From assembly GCA_037157565.1 (NCBI GenBank), contig JAZHRO010000063.1, positions 92,132,001-92,196,000 of the forward strand: 64,000 nucleotides of DNA, written 5' to 3'. The stretch comes from Thalassia testudinum. Its lineage: Eukaryota > Streptophyta > Magnoliopsida > Alismatales > Hydrocharitaceae. Below the pieces are notes generated by a model that did no database searches, was not told where the DNA came from, and saw only the letters and a program-made list of their open reading frames with translations. Shown in pieces: positions 1 through 11,027 of this stretch. Position 1 is the stretch's first letter. Each line of letters starts with the position of its first letter. The position numbers and the translations under genes were made by a program.

Positions 1-1959
1 ATTTGAATTAATTGCAATCAGGTCCCTAACTTCTTAATTGTCTTCACATAGAAGCCCTTGCCACCATTAGGTGTGAATAGAAGCTCCACCATTGAGATTT
101 GAGCAAGGATTTCTCGCCCAATTCTCAATCAATGAATCCTAAATTTGAATAAGAGATTCCTTGAGGAATTCTCTTCTAATTGAACCTAGTCTTGATTCCT
201 ATTTCCTTCCCAATCTTCCATGCGAACTCATGGAAGATGTGGGTTTCTCATAGGCATGCAATCGCCGAGCTTCCATGCTTGGAATGCCCTTTTGAGGCCT
301 ATAAAAGACCCCCTAAGGATAAATCGTCTTCCTTAGCAAGTTTTGGTCTGAAAAAACTTCCTCTTCCCCATCTCCGGCCACCTTCAAACTCAGCTCCGAT
401 GACTCCCCTCCGCTCCCTTCTTTCAGCTGTCCAACCATCAATTTGGTTGGCCAACCATCTTCCTCTCTTCATCGCGGTTGTCGCCAGCCAAAGCACAACT
501 GCCACCTCTGCCTCTGTCCTTGTCGCTGCCTCGCCGACCTCATCTCCTCCCCTCCGGCTATCTTCCTCACTCTTAAGACTCTCTACTTTCTCCTCTACTC
601 CCCGACATCACTTCCCTTTCACCTGCACTTCAAATCAACCACACTACCACTCGCTACACCATCATCTCTTTCCGCTCCGACGAAGCTCTGGCGACACCTT
701 CCTGCCACTACACCGCTCAAATCTCGTCGCTAGCACCTCCATTAGCTTCGCCATGTCCTCTTGGTCAAAAGCTCTAACGTTATTAGGGCTATTGACTGCT
801 CTACACTCCTGTCAAGCACACCCACCTCCACATATCTTCTTCAACGTTGCTCTACCCATACACACCATGCCACACCACGCATCCACCATCGTTGACTTCG
901 CCTCACTAAGGCAAAGCTTTTGAACTTGTCTGATGTAGTTGAAAGGCCTTGTTTGCATTTTCAGGTCCCAAGTTGAAGCCGCCATTGCTGAAGCTTCTTC
1001 GAGGAGCTCCAGGTCACATTCTTGTGACTCCAGTCCCCGACGTTAGCTCCAGGCAATGTGGAATCACCGAACGGTCATCACCAAGTCTTCAATTGGGGAT
1101 GTTGATCTTAGTCATTGGCCCAATTCAATGTAGAAGCACCTGCTGTTGCACGAAAAGACGAAGTGGGTGGGATAGTCCCAACTCGTGAGTTGCAGAAGCC
1201 ACGGCAGCACATAAGAGGAATTTGTGCCTTTGTCCAGTTGCCTCTGAGAGCACCAGGGTGAGGTCCCACTCGCATGCTCCACGCATGTGCCCTCACCTGC
1301 ACTCACGCCACGCTGGTCTGGGCCCTGATCTGATTACCCGTGTCTGGTCTGGTCTACCTGGATCTTGAGAGAGAAAGCAGGAAAGAGAGAGAGTGCGGGG
1401 GAGGGGGGTTTTTTCTCTCTAAAGAAGTGTCCCTTGTGCGACACTTACTCGTTGGAGGGAATTACTTCCCTTGTGCTGCGAAGGGAAGTTCAAGAGGAAG
1501 AGAGCCTGTGCATGCTGAAGAAGGAAAGAAGATCTTGAGAAGAAAGAAGGAAGAGAAGAGTTGAAGAGGAACAGTGCTTTTGCCTTGTAGCTCTTGTCTG
1601 ACTGAGAATTATCTATATTACTGTTGAGTAATTTAAGCACTATGGTTAAGATGCATGCTTAAATGTGGATCTAAAAGGTGATTTAAGTCACCACTTTTGA
1701 GGATCATTTCCATTCTTTTTGCTATGTCAAACTCATGTTATACATTGATAATCAATTTTTGAGTAATTATTCTTCCTTGAATATCATTCTTGGCTTAATT
1801 ATTGTGCTCATTTATATTATGATTAAGATTAGTTCATGAATGCAACATTTGCTCCCTGTGTTCAGTCTCGTACTTTTCTGAGTTATAAATTTAATTGTTT
1901 AATGCGATCTTGTCCTATACTACAATACATTCTTAAACAATGATGATTTCGCATTAATA
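1..1959 (+). repeat. Element F 5' LTR, left end cut by window
   Basis: Bases 1-1020 match 7409-8467 and bases about 1035-1959 match 40735-41683, so this is one LTR copy of a plus-strand element whose second copy lies split around element A. By comparison with the second copy, about 630 bases of U3 are missing at the window start. It carries a TATA box at 300, so most of the visible part is R and U5. It ends near 1959 and is followed three bases later by a tRNA-Asp-like primer site. The long Ser/Pro-rich open frame at 180-923 lies in transcribed LTR sequence and I do not regard it as a gene. Confidence 0.85.
213..307 (+). promoter_or_regulatory. F 5' LTR core promoter: palindrome then TATA box
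   Basis: ATCTTCCATG (213-222) and CATGGAAGAT (229-238) form a perfect 10-bp inverted repeat with a 6-base spacer. TATAAAAG follows at 300-307 in a GC-richer setting. The same arrangement recurs in the other LTR at 7620-7645 and 7720-7727. Transcription would start about 30 bases after the TATA box. Confidence 0.6.
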
Positions 1960-1962
1960 TTT

Positions 1963-1980
1963 TGGTGCCGTTGCCAAGGA
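1963..1980 (+). other. F primer-binding site, tRNA-Asp type
   Basis: TGGTGCCGTTGCCAAGGA lies directly after the 5' LTR. It differs at three positions from the complement of the 3' end of plant tRNA-Asp(GUC), TGGCGCCGTTGCCGGGGA, the primer site used by Athila and Tat lineages. It fixes F on the plus strand. Confidence 0.8.
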
Positions 1981-3201
1981 GCAACGCGCAATTCACCGAT
2001 ATTCTTTGCTTTATCTGATTATATTTGAGCACTAACTTGCCCTGTTTGATTTCTTGTGATTTTGTAAGGTACTTCACAAGGCGAACTTCCATGCAATTCA
2101 ACCACTCCAGGGCAGGTAATCTCTCTTCTTCCCTAATCTCCTAATCCCTGGAAGAGATAAAAGGAAACAAAACTACTTAGGAATCACCTACCTTATTTTT
2201 TCTAGTAATTATCATTAAGTGGCAAGTTTCTTGATTTGCTGAAAATTCACATATTTGATTGAAGTTTGAAGCGATTCAGTTTAGAATTCCCTACCTAAAT
2301 TGCTTGTACCTATTAGGGACTATGCTTAATTTCTAAAATCACCCAGGCCTAACACACTCTTTCTTGAAGCTCTAGGTGAACATTTTTAAATTAAATTGGA
2401 CTTGAAATAGAGCCAATTAGGGTTTCAACACTAGGGTTTGAAGTGCTAGTTCACACACCCTCCCACATTTGTGTGCTACCCAAGCCCCTGTTTGAAAAGA
2501 CCTAATCAGGAAAATCCTAAAAATCAAGCTCTAAAATCACTTGAATCCTACAATTGTGGAACTAATAATCGGGGAGTCAAATCAGGGTGATTTCTAGGTC
2601 ATGACCTAGATTTCATTCTGTCATCTTTAAGGCAGGTCAGGTGAAGTTGGTCTACTTTGTGGACCAACCAACCTCCAAATTAGGTCATGAGTAAAATTAA
2701 CTTCTAATCAAGTGGAATTAAAGGCACAAATTAGGACTTAGAACTGGTAGACTTAAGAGGTCAAGTTATCCATTTTGGTCTACCTAGATCCGTGGTGACA
2801 AGGAAGGTCGGGTGGGGGAAACCCTGTAATTCGTGGGGACACTCTACCGTGTAGGGGACATTACGGGACTCTCCCTTCCTGGCTGCCCTGGTAATTCTCA
2901 GGTGGACGACTTTCTAATCCAGGGGTATCATCCGCCCCGAACCTTTATAGTCATCCAAAAATCTTTAGGTGCTTTCATTGGGTCCAATTCATATTCAGTC
3001 TCTCATCTTTTCACTAGAGCACACACAGGAAGGTCCCTGGGTTTTTAACCTAAAAGACCTCATTAGATCTTCTTGGGAATCTCTTTTCAGATCTAATCAA
3101 CTTCAATCTAAACCTGAATTTGATTCTACATTCTGATTCACCACCTGATTTGAAGATGCAACCTGGCAATTTAGGAAGGCCATAGGAAACCTGACTCTCG
3201 A
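1981..3201 (+). other. F leader, no gene seen
   Basis: Untranslated internal leader between the PBS and the first acidic open frame. The stretch 2770-2990 (GTGGGGGAAACCC and following) has a counterpart in G near 43560-43680, which supports F and G being one family. No reading frame here is conserved between the two. Confidence 0.6.
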
Positions 3202-4988
3202 ATGACCATGAGAGATAGAATGATTGAGGATGCCCTGAAATTTTATGGAGTTGATGACAAAACCTTAAATCTAGCCAACACAATTCAGGTTAATATCCTA
3301 GAAACAACAACCTTTATTGCAAATTGTGCTCAATTAATATTGACACAAATAACAAATGGATCAACTTGGGATATTCTCATGACAAGATATATTGAATTAG
3401 AGAAATTGCATAACTTTGAATATCTCCAATGCATGACAAACCCTATAATTTGGGAAAGACACCAAGATGACCTTGAGAAATGGGAAGAGATGATAAATTG
3501 TTGAAATAGATTATCAATCAAAAATACCTGTATATTCCCTAAGCATTTAGCAAAACATCTTGGAATAAGACTGAGGATCAATCTGATTTCCCAAATTCTG
3601 AGTTCGAGAATCAAGGTTGTTGTGGATCCCCAACCAAGATGGAATATGATCCAACTTACGTGCAAATTGATACACCTGATCTTGAGTTGGGTTGGGAAGG
3701 TCCAATTGCAGGTGTTCCCGATTTCGAGCCAGCCCTAGAGATACGAGAACCTGGTTCGCCTAGCTTTGAATTCCCAAACACCAGTATTGATGAGCTTAAA
3801 ATAGAACTCCTCGAGACTGTAAATCCCGAGCCTTATCCTATTAAGGTATTTCTCGAGGATGATTCTAACATCCCAATAGAGCCTAGCATAGATTTTAGTA
3901 ATCCAATCCTTACCGTTAACCTAGAATCTGGATTCGAGCCTATTTTGGATAATTATGAGGCCCCATGTGATGAGACTCAGATTTTCGAGTTGAACTACAA
4001 TTTTGGGCCTATGTTTGATGATTACACCTCTCCAAACTCCTTCGAGATATAGATCAATTTGTCAAAAATCATGCCAATTTATGACATAGAAATCGAGGAG
4101 CTAGAAGAGTTGGGATTTGATTAGATCTCTCTAAGAAGCCGAGAACCCAAGCCCATGCCTAATAGGGACACCATTTTGAGTTTGGATTCTTAATTTAGGT
4201 TAAATCCAAGTCAGGTTGCTGCTTCTCCACATCTCGATTCACTCTGTGGTGGAACATCCGATCTAGAATCAGGTTCAGAACACAATCTTCCCAAGTTCTC
4301 CGATGATTTCGAATCTTACTCTGATTTTGGAGAATCTTTGTTTCCTAACAACTACGAGCCAATTTATGACCTCAACATCCACGACCCATTCTTCGACTCT
4401 GACTCTGAGGTCTCTGATCCTGAGATCATCAATTCAAAATCGAGTTCCGTTGACTTGGAATCATTCCTTTATGATCTACAAGATTCAGAAACTATAAGTG
4501 CCAAGAGTGTATGCAATCCAGAGTTTGAATCCTTTCTTGACTCCGATTTTCATGATCCTATAAGCACTCTCCAAGCATTTACATTTGATTTTAACAGGCT
4601 CTATGAGGACTCTCTAGATGCACCAACCTTTGAACCATTCTTAGAGGAGCCCTCACACACAGTTCTCCTTGAAGCCACCTCTTCTACACATACAGAACCT
4701 TCTCCAATCTGATCCCACCCCCGACCTGCAACCAGAATCAATTCCTATTCTGATTCTCCACTCTTTGATACTGTAGCACATGATTCCTCTCCATCTTTTG
4801 ATTGGGATTTGGATATCGATCAGACTGATAATCAAGCCCCATCTTTCTTTTATTGCTTTTGTAGGGTTCCTACATCTTCCACAAACTATTTTGCATTTGA
4901 GGATCCTTACTCTGACCAGGTTGATTGGACTCAGCCAGACCTTAGATCTTTATTTCCACATCTTTCTGAGTCAAAGTGTATCTGGTAG
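3202..4988 (+). pseudogene. F acidic gag-position ORF, broken
   Basis: A protein-coding region interrupted by stops and frameshifts; open pieces are 3202-3504, 3639-4052, 4338-4712 and about 4760-4988. The pieces align in order with element G on the other strand (41684-43248). Shared landmarks include DRMI near the start, LGWEGPIAGVPDFEP (LGWKDSIAGVFDFEP in G), YEPIYDLNIHDPFFDSDSE (YSPIYDLNIYDPFFDSDSE in G) and FEDPY near the end. The protein is rich in Asp, Glu, Ser, Phe and Tyr. I see no zinc knuckle, protease, RT or integrase motif. It sits where gag would be, downstream of the PBS and leader. I do not recognise the family. Conservation between F and G argues that it was once translated. 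Confidence 0.65.
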
Positions 4989-5066
4989 GCACCATATCTC
5001 TTGATCCACATCCATCAACCCACCAAACAAATTGGGTTTGAGCTGCATCATCAACCTGTTGATCTA

Positions 5067-5114
5067 AACAAGCACCTGGTTGGACCGACCAGGCTATTGA
5101 TCAAGGTGCTTGTT
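5067..5114 (+). repeat. Nested inverted repeat in F internal region
   Basis: Outer arms AACAAGCACCT (5067-5077) and AGGTGCTTGTT (5104-5114) are perfect 11-mers. Inside them CCTGGTTGG and CCGACCAGG pair with one mismatch. The transcript would form a two-part hairpin just after the acidic ORF. Confidence 0.6.
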
Positions 5115-5416
5115 CTACAAAACTCCACTAATTTGATCACTCCTTCTCCATGACCATTTTTTGCTTGGTTGAAGACATTGAATTTAGCACTTAATGGGAA
5201 GCAAGCCGTCATTTCAAAGTCTTGAGATCCTTCTAATTATCCTTTTGAGCTTCACGTCTACTGCACTCTAAGTTTAGTTTTAGAATAGCCGACTCCACCT
5301 CTAGTACTTGTACCAGAGCTTGAAATCATCCGCAACAGTCATACCAACCCATTTTCCCACCCTTTTGACCCTGTTCTAATCCTTGAACCCAAGATGATTT
5401 CATACCCTCCGGTTTA

Positions 5417-5451
5417 CAATGAGGACATTGTAAAACTTAGGCATGGGGGGT
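5417..5451 (+). promoter_or_regulatory. F internal second polypurine tract with palindrome
   Basis: CAATG-AGGA-CATTG (5417-5430) is followed by TTAGGCATGGGGGG (about 5437-5450). The same pair occurs in C (16580-16616, opposite strand) and, weaker, in I (62082-62114). It lies about 1.3 kb upstream of the PPT next to the 3' LTR, so it could be an internal second-strand priming site or the remnant of one. Confidence 0.5.
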
Positions 5452-6737
5452 GTTAATGTGCAAACACATAGAAATTAAATCTTCTGAAAGATTCTCACAA
5501 AAAAATTACTCATTCAAAGTAAACCAAAAAAATAATAAAATTGAAAAAGAACAAAAAAGGGGGAGGAAATTTTGCATATCATTCTTGATGAGGAAGAGAG
5601 GAGGTGATTTAAATGTCAAAAAGGAGCACAATTTGAAATAAAAAGGTGATAGTCATTAGTAAAAGATTTTGGAATCTACTTATGTTCTAGACCAAATCAA
5701 AAGAAAAAAAAATTAAGTCCTAGAATGACAGGGAGACAAAGAGATTAGTATGAGTGCTGATCTTAGGCCTCTTGGGCTTGTTTTAGGCATAAAAATTCAT
5801 GTATCTATTAAGATCAGGATAATCCTCAAGAGGTTGAGGAAAATGTGAAGCTTATGTATTAGGTCTAAGGCTTAGGGATTATTCGGTCTTGTTAACTAAC
5901 CTCTGGTTTGCGGGACTTGGTAATCTAAGCACCCTAATCCACACACAGTCTGGTTCAATGCGCTTAATATCAAAATCATGCAAAAGCATTTAATTCTGTT
6001 CTAAAAAGGCTACCTAGATTAGGAGCGGCTTATCAACCCAAGTTGATTTGAACGAGTTCCCAATGCGGAGAGGCGAGAAATTCCCCTCAAAGATGCGTAA
6101 TAACATACGGTCTCCTTGGTGCTTGTCTCCTAGGATATCGAAATATCCTACTAAGGGCACGTAAGCACCTTATGCTAATTCAGGTTCCATGGGCGAGATT
6201 ATCCCAAAATCTCGATTACTAGGGTCTGAATTTAGCTACAGAACACCATGGGTGGCAGCATCTTGAAGTGTCGAAAGCCAGGATTCTGGGGATTGCCATG
6301 GTGGTGCTATCCCTAAGCATCAATTGCCAGGGAACTTGTAAGGATTGATGGTGGGAGCAATGAATTCGATACAGACCGTGTTTTTGAGTCAATCCGAAGC
6401 TAGAAATAATCAAGAAAAAGTGAGTATGCTCTCCAAAAATGAAAAAATATTCTTTTATCCCTCTCTCTTATAAAAAGGCACTGCAAACTAAACTAGGACT
6501 AACCATGTTACAAGCACGGGTGCTTTAACCACGTAGTCCAGCAAACCTTAGGATAGTTCCTGTGGGCCTTAAAAACCTTCACGACAGACTGAGGCTAAAG
6601 CTGGTCAGGTCCAGATCTTGATTGGTACTTGAGTCCCTCTAGGCTTACTATTAGCATTCTAATCTAATTTCTAAAAAGATAGAATCAGGACTTTGAACAT
6701 CAAGGCATGGTCTAGAATTTGAGTTATTTCCATAAGA
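5452..6737 (+). other. F 3' untranslated region with three 37-bp modules
   Basis: No conserved frame is seen. Three related modules begin with CCATGG at 6187, 6246 and 6296 and run to GCCAGG-type ends at about 6223, 6283 and 6332. They correspond to three modules in C (15853-15997) and E (33982-34125) with near-identical spacing. Confidence 0.6.
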
Positions 6738-6778
6738 TTTTGCTAAGGGACTAGCAAAAGTTAGGCAAGGGGGTATTA
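6738..6778 (+). promoter_or_regulatory. F 3' polypurine tract with upstream palindrome
   Basis: TTTTGCTA-AGGGA-CTAGCAAAA (6738-6759) is followed by AGGCAAGGGGGTATTA (6763-6778) and then the LTR start TGATAAC. The palindrome-plus-PPT pair also occurs in A, C, E and I. Confidence 0.75.
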
Positions 6779-8467
6779 TGATAACATCATCATCAGCCAT
6801 ATCTAGCTTTAATTAGTCATATTCCATTAATAAATGCTCCTACATAACTGCCAAAGGACCATAATTCACTACACATCCTTTCTGAGAGTTAAACAGGAAA
6901 CCAGGGTTAAAATCATAATTTTACCATCATATCATAAATGCAAAACAACCACAGGTTTTCTTATGGGTTTATTAAAGGTCAAATATGCATTAAAGTCTAA
7001 CAAGAGGGTCCGTGCAGACAGAAATGGGTTTTCACACGTTACGAGAATTAAATGACATCGAAACCCTAACAACATACCCGCTTAATTCACTAAGGTTCTG
7101 GTCAGGATAAAATTCACCTAAATCTTCTAAAAATCATATAAAAATATTCTCTAGGGTTTGGCATCCTTGATTTGACCATCAGAGCCCATTTTGACCTAGA
7201 ATAGAGTCGCAAACAGACAATTACCCTAATTTAGGTTTTTGCCGAAATTACCCAGTTAAACTTGGTCAAAACATAAATCTGACTTCATCATCAGATTCCT
7301 TACATCAAAATTAGGTTTGTACCAAACTTTGGGCCAATCAGAGATCATCTTGACTTAGTTTGCATTTCAGTCCTGTCAGACTCTTTTTCTTACATAGATG
7401 CTCCTAACTTTTGAATTAATTGCAATCGGGTCCCCAACTTCTTCACCATCTTCACAAAGAGGCCCCTGCCACCATTATGTGTGAACAGAAGCCCCACCGT
7501 TGAGATTCGAGCAAGGATTTCTCGCTTGATTCTTAATCAATCAATCCAAATTTGAATCAGAGATTTCTTGAGGAATTCTCTTCCAATTGAACCTAGTCGT
7601 GATTCCTATTTCCTTCCCAATCTTCCATGCGAATGCATGGAAGATGTGGGTATCCCATAGGAATGCAATCGTCAAGCTTCCAAGCTTGGTTTCCAAGCTT
7701 GGAATGCTTTTTCGAGGCCTATAAAAGACCCCTTGTGGACAAACTGTCCTCCTCAGCGAGTTTTGGTCTGAGAAAACTTCCTCCTCCCCATCTCAGACCA
7801 CCTTCTAACTCATCTCCGATGACTCCCCTCCGCTCCCCTCTTCCGGTCATCCAACCATCAAATTGGACAGCCGACCATCTTCCTTTCTTCATCGCGATCG
7901 TTGCCAGCCAAAGCATGACTGCCATCTCTGCCTCCATCCTCATCGCCACCTCGCCATCCTCATCTCCTTCTCCTACTCCGGTCAAGCCATGACCGGTGCT
8001 CTCTGGCTATCTTCCTCACTCTTAAGACTCTACTTTCTCCTCTACTCCTTGACATCACTTCCCCCTCACCTGCACTTCAAATCAACCACGCTACCATTTG
8101 CTACACCATCGTCTCTTTCCGCTCTGATGATGCCTTCCCGCAGCCACACTACTCAAATCTCACCGCTACCACCTCATTAACTTCACCGTGACCTCATGGT
8201 CAAAATCTATAACTTTATTGGGGTTATTGACCGCTCTACACTCCTGTCAAGCACACCCTCCTCCACGCACCTTCTTTGACCTCGCTCCACCCATACACAC
8301 CATGCCACACCATGCAGCCACCACCGTTGACTTTGCCTCACTAAGGGGAAGCTTTTGAACTTTTCTGACATAGCCAAAAGGCCTTGTTTGCATTTTCAAG
8401 TCCTAGGTTGAAGCCACCATTGCCGAAGCTTCTTCGAAGAGCTCCAGGTCACGTTCTTGTGACTCCA
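6779..8467 (+). repeat. F 3' LTR, first part (split by element A)
   Basis: Begins TGATAAC right after the PPT. From 7409 on it is collinear with 1-1020. Its promoter is visible: perfect 11-bp arms ATCTTCCATGC (7620-7630) and GCATGGAAGAT (7635-7645), a doubled CCAAGCTTGG near 7684-7702, and TATAAAAG at 7720-7727. The LTR stops at 8467 inside sequence that continues in the other copy and resumes at 40735 beyond element A. Confidence 0.85.
8463..8467. repeat. Target-site duplication of element A, left
   Basis: CTCCA here and at 40730-40734. The first copy of the F LTR has a single CTCCA at the matching place (about 1029), which shows the empty site. Confidence 0.85.
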
Positions 8468-8909
8468 TGTTCGGGCCCAGATAGGTTGTGTTAATATGGT
8501 GATTTTATCATTGAAATGAGTATAATGGTTAACCTAAATCGAGCCTAACCATCTCTTTACAAAATTTTTTTTACCTGGCCTACTTGATTTTATCTTGGTC
8601 ACTTTTAAGCCCAGGGTCGAACTCAGGGAAGCGCGATTAGAAGTGAATAAGTTTCTACGCCTTTCCTACAACGAATCTCTTCTATTTGTTTATTATGTTT
8701 TTGGTGTTTTTCTATTTAATATTTTTTCTGATAATTTTTGTCCTTGAGGTACACCCTCAAAATCAAGTTCTTGGCTTTGAGCCAAATTAGGGTTCCCAAA
8801 ACTGGTCTTGCTATTCGCAAGACTGAGTACCTGCAAGTCAAGGATTATCATTTCTCTTTTGTATATTTTTTTTTATCTTTTTACTAGCAGGAAAGAGAAA
8901 CAGAAATAA

Positions 8910-9775
8910 CGTAAATATAGTATATATATATGTGTATATACTATATATGTATAAAGGGGTGGGGGTGGAGGTGGAAATGGCATGTAGCACGATGTCGAGT
9001 CAGTCGTCGTCTATAAAGACGCAATCAACAGGACGAAGTGCCACGTGGAGTGTAGGATGGATGGGTGAAAGATGTGTGCGAAAAATGCTTTTTGTACGCG
9101 TGTATCGGGGAATATCAGCAATTGGTACAGATATTCCCGCGATACAATGTATGGTAGGTGATATGAAAATATATATATATGTATATGTATATATGTAAAT
9201 ATATATATCTATATGTATATATATATATATGGTTATAATTATATAAGTGTATATGTAGTTATATATGTATATATATATATATAGATATGTAAATATATGT
9301 ATAGATAGATGTATGTATATGTATATATATATATATTTATAATTAGATATATATGTATGTATATATAACTATATATATAGATATAGATGTATATATATGT
9401 GTATATATATATATGTATAAGTATCTATGTATATAGATATATGTAGATAGATATATATATATATAAATTTATAATTATAGATATATGTATATATGTATGT
9501 ATATTTGTATATATATATATGTATAAATATATGTGTATATATATGTGTATATATATACATGTATATATACTTATACTTAGTTATATAGGAACTAATATAT
9601 GTATAGATATATGTATATATATATGTATATAAATATATATATATATATAAATATATATAAGTATATAGTAGTGTATAAGTGAGAATGTGTGTGTACGAGA
9701 GAGTGTGTGTGTGTATGTGTCTGCTGAGGGGGTGAGAGAGTGCTGTGAGAGAGAGAGCGAGAGAGAGAGAGATCG
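8910..9775. repeat. TA-rich microsatellite block followed by GT and GA runs
   Basis: About 760 bases of TATATGTA-like repeats (8910-9670) pass into GTGTGT and GAGAGA runs (9680-9775). By the promoter position it lies in the transcribed R/U5 part of the LTR. The same block is at 38700-39530, at 35740-36400 inverted, and shrunken to about 60 bases at 27850-27915. Confidence 0.85.
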
Positions 9776-10629
9776 TCTGCTGGAGTGAGGGAGCGCGGAG
9801 AGATAAGTCGTCCTGACATAGCTGCCGACGTCTGATGGCCACACGCAGGCACAGGCACGTAGGTGCGCGAAGAGGCGCGCACACGCAGGAGGGAGTGAGC
9901 GCGAGGGAGAGACTGCAGCTCACTACGCTGCGTGGTGAGGAGGGTACGGACGTGAAGAAGCGGACGCTGAAGTAGGCAGATGTAGACGTGCGAGCGGGCT
10001 CGGAGAGAGACGCGGGTGCGGGCATGCGCGGATGGGCTGGCGCCGGTAGCGGCACGGAGAGAGAGCGTCAGGTGATCGAATAAGTGAGAAACTTACCGGT
10101 CTCCGCACTGTAGCCACAATGTCGCGCTCTCTAGCATGAACAGTGGCTACAGTGCGCACTCGGCTCGCACAACCACTTGCGCCCGGTTCAGCGTGTGCGG
10201 ACGCTGTGGAGCAACTGGCGCACATGCGGAAGAGGCTGCGCCGGCTGCTAGCGTGCGCGGAGAGAGGCGAGGGCGGCCTGCTGGCGCACGTAGAGCCGCG
10301 GAACAGGCGCCTGAGGCGCGTGGAGGCCTGCACTGCTACTGGCTACCGCTGCTGCGAGCTTCAGATCTTGACTCTGCGGCAATGGCAGAGATGCTTGGAA
10401 CGATGAAATCAGAGCGGTGAACCACCATGCCCACCGGCTCTTTGATGAGCTGGGCGGTGGTGGGACTCACAGTGGTGTTTGTGTACCTCTGTGAGTTGCT
10501 CCTGCCTGCAGCGTGCCTCTTCAAGGAGAAGAGAGGCTGCGTATGGATGGGAGGAAATGGCCTGGAAGAAGGAAGGTGCTAGGTTATTATTTGTGTGGAC
10601 CAGGCCCAGCCGCAAAGAAGATGGCTGAG

Positions 10630-10681
10630 ATCTTTTTAAAGAGGATGGATGCATGCATAGCCATGCCCTAGCTGTGCATGG
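10630..10681 (-). promoter_or_regulatory. A 3' LTR promoter: degenerate palindrome and TATA-like box
   Basis: On the minus strand a decayed version of the palindrome perfect in the other three LTRs (10651-10681, arms built on GCATGCA) precedes CTTTAAAAAGAT near 10630-10642. CATGCATG repeats occur further up in U3 (about 10876-10888). Confidence 0.5.
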
Positions 10682-10990
10682 CTGTGCATGCGGCTGCAGG
10701 GCAAGCTTGCTGCAGAGCATGGCGCGAGGAAGGTCCATCCATGCCATGCAGCCGTGGAGAAGAAAGTCAAATAAAAATAGAAAATTAAAATAAAGATGGT
10801 GAATTTGTGAGGCAGCACTTGAGGAATACGTTAATTTCAAGGCCATTTTATTCACTCTCCTCCCCTCTCAAATAAATGCATGCATGCGTTTATTTTTACA
10901 AATGCGACTATGGCTATCTAATCTACACTGGCAATGCTTGGAAATAGCACAAGATGGCACAATTTTTGGTGTATTTTTGCTGTGCAATCA

Positions 10991-11027
10991 TACCCCCATG
11001 CCTATCTTTTGCTAGTCCCTAGCAAAA
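10991..11027 (-). promoter_or_regulatory. A polypurine tract and adjacent palindrome
   Basis: Read on the minus strand, TTTTGCTAG-GGA-CTAGCAAAA (11027-11007, perfect 9-bp arms) is followed by GGCATGGGGGTA, which abuts the 3' LTR. Same layout as E (33583-33621) and I (60613-60650). Confidence 0.8.

Larger units (their letters stand above)
8468..10990 (-). repeat. Element A 3' LTR
   Basis: About 2.5 kb, running on the minus strand from TGATTGCA (10990) to the end at 8468, so TG...CA in both readings. It aligns with 38252-40729 and, inverted, with 26720-28626 and 34608-37107. A short U3 (about 340 bases before the TATA-like box) is followed by a very long R/U5 that contains TA- and GA-rich microsatellites and a GC-rich stretch. 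Open frames here (for example the Ile/Tyr-rich one at 9369-10055) come from simple repeats and are not genes. Confidence 0.88.

Noticed and set aside
180..923. 247-codon Ser/Pro/His-rich open frame in the F LTR, with a partial counterpart at 7627-7992
   Set aside because: It lies in the LTR, the counterpart is shortened by a frame change, and composition follows the C-rich strand. No domain.
1963..1980. tRNA-like sequences at 1963, 19790, 28628, 38224, 44516, 53670 and 57600
   Set aside because: These are primer-binding sites of 12-18 bases next to LTRs, not tRNA genes.
9369..10055. Long Ile/Tyr-rich open frames here and at 39091-39861 and 36186-36554
   Set aside because: Translations of TA, GT and GA microsatellites inside LTRs.
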